From Musa acuminata AAA Group (lineage: Eukaryota > Streptophyta > Magnoliopsida > Zingiberales > Musaceae), in assembly GCF_036884655.1 (NCBI RefSeq), contig NC_088338.1, positions 2,101,001 to 2,165,000 of the forward strand: 64,000 nt of DNA, given 5' to 3'. The notes under the pieces are model-generated. The model was not told the origin of the DNA. It ran no database searches and worked only from the letters and a program-made list of their open reading frames with translations. Position numbers and translations under genes: made by a program. Below are positions 58,968 to 64,000 of the stretch, one piece after another (the stretch's first letter is position 1; each line of letters opens with the position of its first letter).

Positions 58968-59180
58968 ATGGCCGTGGCGTGGAGGCAAGCGCTGGTATTT
59001 CTGCTGCTGCTTTCGAGCTTGCAGTCCCCGGCTATGGCGGCGAGGCCGATGGAAGAGGAGTGGTGGAGAACGCAGGGCGGCCTCCTGTTGGGGTCCCGAA
59101 AACAACGGCCGGTGCCGCCTTCGGGAGCTTCGGGTTGCAATCACAACAGCAATAATGGTGGCGGCGGGCCTTGTCCATGA
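58968..59180 (+). CDS. Small secreted cysteine-containing peptide precursor, copy C (70 aa)
   Basis: Differs from copy A by one residue, KQRPVPPSG in place of KQRTVPPSG, at the basic junction before the conserved tail. Signal peptide, ARPMEEEWW stretch, Cys57 and Cys69 are the same. The flanking DNA is nearly identical to unit A, so the A/C duplication is recent relative to B. If the R-x-VPP junction is a processing site, the T to P change would be the only functional difference. Confidence 0.75.
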   Translation: MAVAWRQALVFLLLLSSLQSPAMAARPMEEEWWRTQGGLLLGSRKQRPVPPSGASGCNHNSNNGGGGPCP

Positions 59181-60164
59181 CAGTCGTCGCTGCGTGCGAA
59201 GATTTGAATCCTCCCTACGTCTCAAGAATCACATGCATCAGCCTTTTTCTCTTATCGTTGAGATTATAGAACCTAATTTTCTCTTAGCATTCTGCACTCG
59301 CACTCAGGTCTCACTAATTCAACCAATAACGTATGTTTCCAACACAATTCTTAATGATGTCGTGTCTGTACTCGCACACAGGTCTCACTATTTCTACCAA
59401 TAATGTATGTTTCTAACACAATTCTTAATTATTTCGTGTATGCTTATTGTTGTTTCTTGTTGAGGAGCTTCATGGATACAGTAGGTGAAGTAAGGATGAT
59501 ACTCAAAAGATTAGACTATAGGAAGGGGCGAGGAGGAACGTAATGGACGATGATGAACATGAGGATTGAAGGGGGTGGTTTGACGTGAGGATGGTGATCG
59601 ACTTGAAAGATGAAACCGTATAATATTTTATTTAATTTGTATATTTTATCTTCTAGTATTTTAATTTCAAATCCTTTAGGCTACTTTACGTAAATCTCCT
59701 TTTATACCTTAAAGAATGATTTAAAATCAAATGAATAAATCCATCATTTTTTTGGACCGTCAATATTCACACTGTTCTAATTGTATTAATTCTAATAACT
59801 GAAAGAAAGTAATGAAAGAAAAATTTTAGTTTTTTTAAGATAATTTTAAGTTATAATATTTTGAATTAAGAGAGTATGATAAGATTAATTTAAATTGTTA
59901 GAATAACATGAAACAAAAGATAAAACCACGTATAAACTTTTGGCCGATAGCGGCCCATCCTTCCATGACAATGGGTTTATTTCTCTGGCCATCGATCCTA
60001 CTCATGCTGAGGTTCCACCACTGATGCTTGGAAGAAGGATGGTGGCATGAATTTGGATTCATCATCAGTCGATATCAATGTGGCATGGAGGGATCTCCAA
60101 CTGAAACCCTTGGAGAAAGTAGAGAGGATTCTAAGAGAAGGGGAGAAAGGACCGTAAGCATAAT

Positions 60165-60283
60165 AGTTTGCAATGAAATGAAATGAAATGCCAAAAGTTT
60201 GCAAGAAATGAAATGAAATGAAATGCCAAAAGTTTGCAAGAAATGCGGATGAAATGAAATGCCAAAAGTTTGCAAGAAATAGT
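60165..60283 (-). repeat. Tandem repeat in the viral leader region, 31-36 bp unit, 3.5 copies
   Basis: On plus each unit reads AGTTTGCAA(G), then (GAAAT)n and GCCAAA. Units start at about 60165, 60196, 60231 and 60267 (partial). It lies about 135-260 bp downstream of the viral TATA in transcription direction. Differences in the GAAAT count between units suggest slippage. Confidence 0.85.
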
Positions 60284-60415
60284 AAACACAAAGAACTAGA
60301 GAAAGCTTAAAATGCTTACAAACGTTTGGGAACAAAGATGAGTACAAGGATAGTTTCTTGCTCAAGTAAGACTCTGGTGTTTTCCGACCGATGCCTTGCA
60401 AGAGCTTCATCTAGG

Positions 60416-60427
60416 GAATATATAGAG
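60416..60427 (-). promoter_or_regulatory. Putative viral promoter TATA box
   Basis: On minus, TTCCTCTATATATTCCCTAG lies about 230 bp beyond the small ORF stop. This is the place of the pregenomic promoter, and the CTCTATATA form matches caulimovirid TATA boxes. Enhancer-like as-1 motifs were not identified. Confidence 0.5.
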
Positions 60428-60657
60428 GAAAAAGGATAGGACCGGGTACTCATGGGGCCCCATCGCATCCTTATCCTTTTCATCTGATATATTCTAGACT
60501 TCTGAAGGAAAGCATATATTCCTTCGTACAATTTTTGATAGCACTACGAGCGGCTCCCCGAGGCTCAACTCGTTTTCTTAATAGCTAAGTAAGCAGACAC
60601 TCTTCCCCACTTGACTTTGTTTTTCTTGGCGGCTAAGGAAATTATGCGTTCCAGCTG

Positions 60658-60951
60658 TTAAAGGCTAAAGCTAGTGGTCCTCTGCGAAACGTCTTCTACT
60701 AATGCTAGGGCCCTTTCCAGCTGTTGTTGTTGCTGTAAGACAACTGGTAACCAGTCCTTGTACCAGTTATCTTTACCACCGCTCCTTCTCTTGTATTCTT
60801 CCATTTTGATCAAGTGGATATTGATGAACTGTTGGAGTGCTACGCATGCTTGTCTGGAGGCTTCTTTCTGGATTGCTCCGAGCCTCCTTTCAGATAATCC
60901 CATTTTGCCGAAAGAGAGTCCTCCACGTGTTCCAGATGTGAGTTTATCCAT
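60658..60951 (-). CDS. Small ORF overlapping the 3' end of the viral polyprotein (97 aa)
   Basis: It starts at a true ATG and overlaps the end of the polyprotein frame by 112 nt in another frame. It continues 182 nt beyond the polyprotein stop. The sequence looks protein-like: basic and polar, with a helix-prone stretch (LGAIQKEASRQACVALQQF), a WYKDWLP motif and a QQQQQLERALAL segment. Badnaviruses usually end after RNase H, while tungroviruses have a further ORF and some badnaviruses have small overlapping ORFs. I do not recognise this protein. It could be a real accessory gene or a chance frame. Confidence 0.45.
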   Translation of the reverse strand: MDKLTSGTRGGLSFGKMGLSERRLGAIQKEASRQACVALQQFINIHLIKMEEYKRRSGGKDNWYKDWLPVVLQQQQQLERALALVEDVSQRTTSFSL

Positions 60952-63900
60952 TTCCTGCTAGTATTGTAGGAGGAGGTCACTTGATTCATCAGTTGATTCA
61001 AATGAGTAACAGCCTTGGGGTTGGGTTTTGCTTGAACTTCCTGTGTCGCCTCTAGAAGTAGGCATAGTGATTCGTTTGGCCATCCTGCAATCAAAATATT
61101 TATTAGTCGAGATAAGGAGTCGGCTAGGATATTACTTTCTCCTTCAATGTGTTCAAACTTGACTTCGACGCCGCTCCCGGTTATGTAGTCCACGAAGGCC
61201 ATCCATCTCACCCTAGATGGTTTATTCTGAGAGGATTTGTTGAAGAAGCTTATAATTGCCTGGCAGTCAGTTCTTATGATGATTTCCTTTTTATCTAGGA
61301 AGTAAATCTTCAATGCTTCAAGGGTCTTCATAACTGCATGCATTTCGGCATCTATGGTGGACTTGATTGGGTTGTACCTTCCACTGGCGTATGCACATAT
61401 TTTTTCCGTATTTCTGGGGTCGTATTTCTGTTTCTTCCATTTGCAAATTCCTCCCCATCCCTCCATACATCCATCTGTCTCCAGAATTATAAAGCATTCC
61501 TCAGGGGGTACTTCTAAGTCAGGAAGGTTTTGTACTAAGCTTTTAATCCTTCTGACTAGTTTCCAGTCCTGCTCATTCATTCTTTTCTCACCAGTTGGGC
61601 TTGTTTTTGAATACAATGGGCCTAAGAGTTTGCCTAGGTTAGGTATATAACTTCTTGCGTAATTCAGAATTCCCAACCATGACCTAAGACCCTTTTTTGT
61701 CATGAGGTCCTTTTCTTGATATTCAGCAATCTTCTTGATAATGTGGGGTTGTAGCTTGATTTTTGAATTTCCTAAGACTGCTCCAAGGAACTCGATTTCT
61801 CTTACTGCAATCTTCATTTTTGTTGGGCTTAGAATAAGACCGTTTTCTTGACATATTTCCAACATTCTGGTGAGATGTTGCCCATGCTCCTTCTCGTTTT
61901 CTGAAAATACAAGTATATCATCTATGTACACAGCAATGAATTGTTCCGTACCTCTGAAGCAGTTGTCCATTTTCCTTTGGAATATAGCAGGGGCATTCTT
62001 AAGACCAAATGGCATTACCAGCCATTCATACAATTCTTCAGGGACCCAGAATGCGGTCCATTCAATTGAATCTGGGTGCATTGCGACTTGATGGAAACCA
62101 GATTTTAAGTCAAATTTTGAATAAATTTTGCTGTTACTAACCTTCTTGAGTATTGTATTGATACCGGGAAGGCTGTATTGGTCCTTTTCAGTGATGTCAT
62201 TAAGCCTCTTGTAGTTGAAGACCATTCTTTCCTTCCCTTTTCTTTCTACTCCTGTTATGGGGTCCACTGTAGTTCCTGAGTTGACGATTATAGCCGTAGT
62301 TCTATGCTTGCTTTTGCTTGGTCTGATGACCCCAATTTCTAGCAGTGCTTTCACATGTTTGGAGAAGGCTTCTTTTGCTTGTGGTGTCAGGTGTCTGAGA
62401 GGTTTATCTTCTACCACAAAGTCTTGATTCTTAATTTCCAGCTTGCATGTTATTTTGTTCTTTTTCCAATATTTGAGAAGATCTTCCCCAATATAGCCCT
62501 GGGCTTTTAATTGATCCAGTAAGCCTCCAAACTTAGTCCTTATACTTTCATTATTTTGCTGAGTTTCTGCTGAATATAGTACTGATTCCTGGATCTGGAT
62601 ATAGTCATCTTCTTCTAGATCCAGCTCTTCTATGGCTGCGGCTGTTGGGATATAGGGCAGAGTGTTAATAGTTGTCAAATTTTTGTAAAATGTGACAGTG
62701 TTACCTTCAATCCTTACTCCTCCCTGCATTGCCCTTATGAAATTGCAGCCTATTATCATTTGAATGTCATCTCCGAGCTTCATTGGAAATGCATAAGTGT
62801 ATGGTATCCTGAAGCTGTTATTTCCAATAGTCATCCTTCCTCCCTTTAGCTTCTTGTTTGCTGTTGTTTTAGAGGTAATCCCACTGAAGTGCACTACATA
62901 GGGATTCTCCTCTATTGCAGTTTTTGGTACAGCCTTTTCGTCTATACAGCAAGTTGTAGCTCCTGTATCTAGTATAGCGTTAATTTCGAAAGGGGGAATA
63001 TTTAGGATTTCCATATGTACCTTCAGGTTGAAGAGCATATTCTTTGCTTTCCTTGATCCTCCAGTTTCCCTTGTCTCCATAGAAAGAATTTTTTGAGTTT
63101 CTTCTTCTAAAAGGACAAGAGCCTCTTCGTCTTCTTCGCTTTCTTCAATTTTTACTTTTCCAAGCCTTTGTATTTCTCTAAGGAGGTCTGCCTTTTCTAG
63201 CCTCAACCTGTCTACTTCCAGAATTTCTCCTTCTAATTTGCTGTACTTTTCCTTTAATTCTGATAATTCATTTCTAAGGTTGAGATTTTCCTGTGCTATG
63301 ATTATGGATTGAGCATGCATTTCTTCCAGTTCCTTGGCCTTTTGTTGTTCGAATTCTACTGTCATTTTGAGCCTCCGTATTTCTGCTTCACAATGATTAA
63401 TGAAATCTTGTTGTGTTTGAAGCAAGTTTCTGGGTTCATACCTTGGAGGTTCTTCCATCATGACAGGTGTTCTTTTGTCAAAATAATATATGCTGCACAT
63501 CCCGCAAGAGGTGATCTTGCATAGAGGACAATGCCTCCTATGCCTTCTTTGTGATTTTCTTTTGCAGCATTTGCATTCTTCTAACGCTGGTGGTAGCTCT
63601 GTGTTAATTTCCCATATATGCCTGCATTCTGCTTGTTCTTGGGAAACTTGTATCCTTGCCCTGTATCCTGTCTCAGGACCTATCCACCAAGTTCTACTAT
63701 CTTCTATAAGAGCAAAAATTTTATGGGTGAAGGAGTGGATACCGTGTTGTAGGTCTTCTGTATCTTCCCCTTCAGATATTGAGTAGATGGCGTCACTTTG
63801 GTTTTCTCCCTCCTGGACAGATAGTATTTCATATTCTTCAGGGATATCCAATTGTTCAAATATAGCTACCCTTTTGATGTTTTTCTTGTCATTAGGACAT

Positions 63901-64000
63901 TCTCTTGCAAAATGTCCTTCTTCTCCACAAAGATAGCATTTGCATTTTTTATTTCTTATCAGATGCTTTCTTTTCTCAATTCTTGCGTGAGATGAGTGGG
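60840..64000 (-). CDS. Badnavirus-like polyprotein, C-terminal part (zinc knuckle, protease, RT, RNase H)
   Basis: The frame is open from the window edge to a stop at 60840; residues are numbered from codon 63851. Just upstream of that codon lies a CCHC zinc knuckle (CYLCGEEGHFARECP). Residues 93-119 fit the CX2CX11CX2CX4CX2C signature typical of badnaviruses. A coiled-coil-like stretch (about 150-235) precedes the aspartic protease (ILDTGATTC, 293-301), reverse transcriptase with YIDD (642-645), and RNase H (ETDG, 791-794; IDAEM around 834; RTDCQ, 860-864; LADSL, 909-913). About 85 residues follow RNase H. All catalytic motifs are intact and no frameshift or stop occurs across about 1,050 codons. 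The first codon is TTG, so 63851 is not a true start; the movement and coat regions lie beyond the window. Confidence 0.93.
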   Translation of the reverse strand, partial: HSSHARIEKRKHLIRNKKCKCYLCGEEGHFARECPNDKKNIKRVAIFEQLDIPEEYEILSVQEGENQSDAIYSISEGEDTEDLQHGIHSFTHKIFALIEDSRTWWIGPETGYRARIQVSQEQAECRHIWEINTELPPALEECKCCKRKSQRRHRRHCPLCKITSCGMCSIYYFDKRTPVMMEEPPRYEPRNLLQTQQDFINHCEAEIRRLKMTVEFEQQKAKELEEMHAQSIIIAQENLNLRNELSELKEKYSKLEGEILEVDRLRLEKADLLREIQRLGKVKIEESEEDEEALVLLEEETQKILSMETRETGGSRKAKNMLFNLKVHMEILNIPPFEINAILDTGATTCCIDEKAVPKTAIEENPYVVHFSGITSKTTANKKLKGGRMTIGNNSFRIPYTYAFPMKLGDDIQMIIGCNFIRAMQGGVRIEGNTVTFYKNLTTINTLPYIPTAAAIEELDLEEDDYIQIQESVLYSAETQQNNESIRTKFGGLLDQLKAQGYIGEDLLKYWKKNKITCKLEIKNQDFVVEDKPLRHLTPQAKEAFSKHVKALLEIGVIRPSKSKHRTTAIIVNSGTTVDPITGVERKGKERMVFNYKRLNDITEKDQYSLPGINTILKKVSNSKIYSKFDLKSGFHQVAMHPDSIEWTAFWVPEELYEWLVMPFGLKNAPAIFQRKMDNCFRGTEQFIAVYIDDILVFSENEKEHGQHLTRMLEICQENGLILSPTKMKIAVREIEFLGAVLGNSKIKLQPHIIKKIAEYQEKDLMTKKGLRSWLGILNYARSYIPNLGKLLGPLYSKTSPTGEKRMNEQDWKLVRRIKSLVQNLPDLEVPPEECFIILETDGCMEGWGGICKWKKQKYDPRNTEKICAYASGRYNPIKSTIDAEMHAVMKTLEALKIYFLDKKEIIIRTDCQAIISFFNKSSQNKPSRVRWMAFVDYITGSGVEVKFEHIEGESNILADSLSRLINILIAGWPNESLCLLLEATQEVQAKPNPKAVTHLNQLMNQVTSSYNTSRKWINSHLEHVEDSLSAKWDYLKGGSEQSRKKPPDKHA

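Larger units (their letters stand above)
57690..59868 (+). repeat. Duplicated unit C carrying a small-peptide gene
   Basis: Almost identical to unit A over its length, with a 99-bp deletion after GAGGAGCTTC (59461-59471) and few substitutions. Its left flank lies beyond the 56121-57678 insertion (about 55840-56120). It ends TTTTGAATTAA at the same point as unit A, where the virus-side sequence begins. Confidence 0.85.
59869..64000 (-). mobile_element. Endogenous badnavirus-like pararetrovirus (partial, runs off the window)
   Basis: On the minus strand the order is polyprotein (zinc knuckle to RNase H), overlapping small ORF, TATA, then repeated leader. That is the order of the 3' part of a circular badnavirus genome through its intergenic region. 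It stops near 59869 against peptide unit C, before any ORF1-like frame, and a tRNA-Met primer site was not seen. Whether 59869-60160 is viral leader or older host DNA is uncertain. Closest known types would be banana streak viruses if the host is Musa. The frames inside the window are open, but the rest of the genome is not visible, so nothing can be said about completeness. Confidence 0.85.

Noticed and set aside
59998..60410. Minus-strand frames in the viral leader considered as a viral ORF1
   Set aside because: Their repeated FHFLQTFGISF-type words come from the tandem repeat, and no ORF1-like composition follows.
1..64000. CRISPR arrays, operons, ribosome binding sites and tRNA or rRNA genes
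   Set aside because: The repeats are microsatellites, tandem units or transposon ends; the genes are eukaryotic with introns. No complete tRNA cloverleaf or rRNA segment was recognised by eye.

Overview
The window is plant nuclear DNA. It holds intron-rich plant genes with GT-AG junctions, DNA transposons, SINE-like pieces and microsatellites. At the right edge is an integrated relative of the badnaviruses, the plant pararetroviruses that include banana streak virus. The viral copy and the monocot-like gene sequences suggest a commelinid monocot such as Musa; this is inference, because no species marker is visible. All splice sites were called by eye and accepted only where exon phases closed exactly.

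Layout of the host genes: (1) 1543-2000, the last two exons of a DUF212 (acid phosphatase/vanadium haloperoxidase-related) gene. (2) 7039-8506, a six-exon SWEET sugar transporter (240 aa). (3) 12792-14425, a four-exon SABATH methyltransferase (367 aa). (4) 18897-19609, a group-S1 bZIP gene (145 aa) whose leader carries the sucrose-control uORF. (5) 21383-23828, minus strand, a seven-exon polygalacturonase (451 aa). (6) 25498-30133, minus strand, a seven-exon prolyl 4-hydroxylase with a C-terminal ShK-like domain (304 aa). (7) 31139-43126, an eight-exon Alba-domain RGG protein (278 aa), divergent from the prolyl hydroxylase across about 1 kb. (8) 44799-48776, the mitochondrial complex I 51 kDa subunit (509 aa), with a separate presequence exon.

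Two introns of the Alba gene carry DNA transposons. A 3.68 kb hAT element has an exact 8-bp target duplication and a broken transposase. A 1.55 kb element is flanked by a 10-bp duplication. Two foldback elements with long inverted ends lie at about 2.87-3.85 kb and 44.05-44.58 kb, the second just upstream of the complex I gene.

From 49.1 to 59.9 kb the window holds a local array of paralogous units. Each encodes a small secreted precursor of 70-75 aa with two C-terminal cysteines at fixed spacing: three intact copies on plus and one frameshifted copy on minus. The promoters of the intact copies share a 22-bp inverted repeat and an (AT)n tract in the TATA position whose length differs between copies. 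The peptides look like phytocytokine precursors, possibly related to the SCREW/CTNIP group, but this is a hypothesis. One unit is split by a 1.56 kb TG...CA insertion.

From about 59.87 kb to the window edge is the viral copy, read on the minus strand. It has a zinc knuckle at the edge, the badnavirus cysteine signature, aspartic protease, reverse transcriptase and RNase H in one uninterrupted frame, then an overlapping 97-codon ORF, a promoter-like TATA and a leader with tandem repeats. It runs off the window, so its full state cannot be judged.
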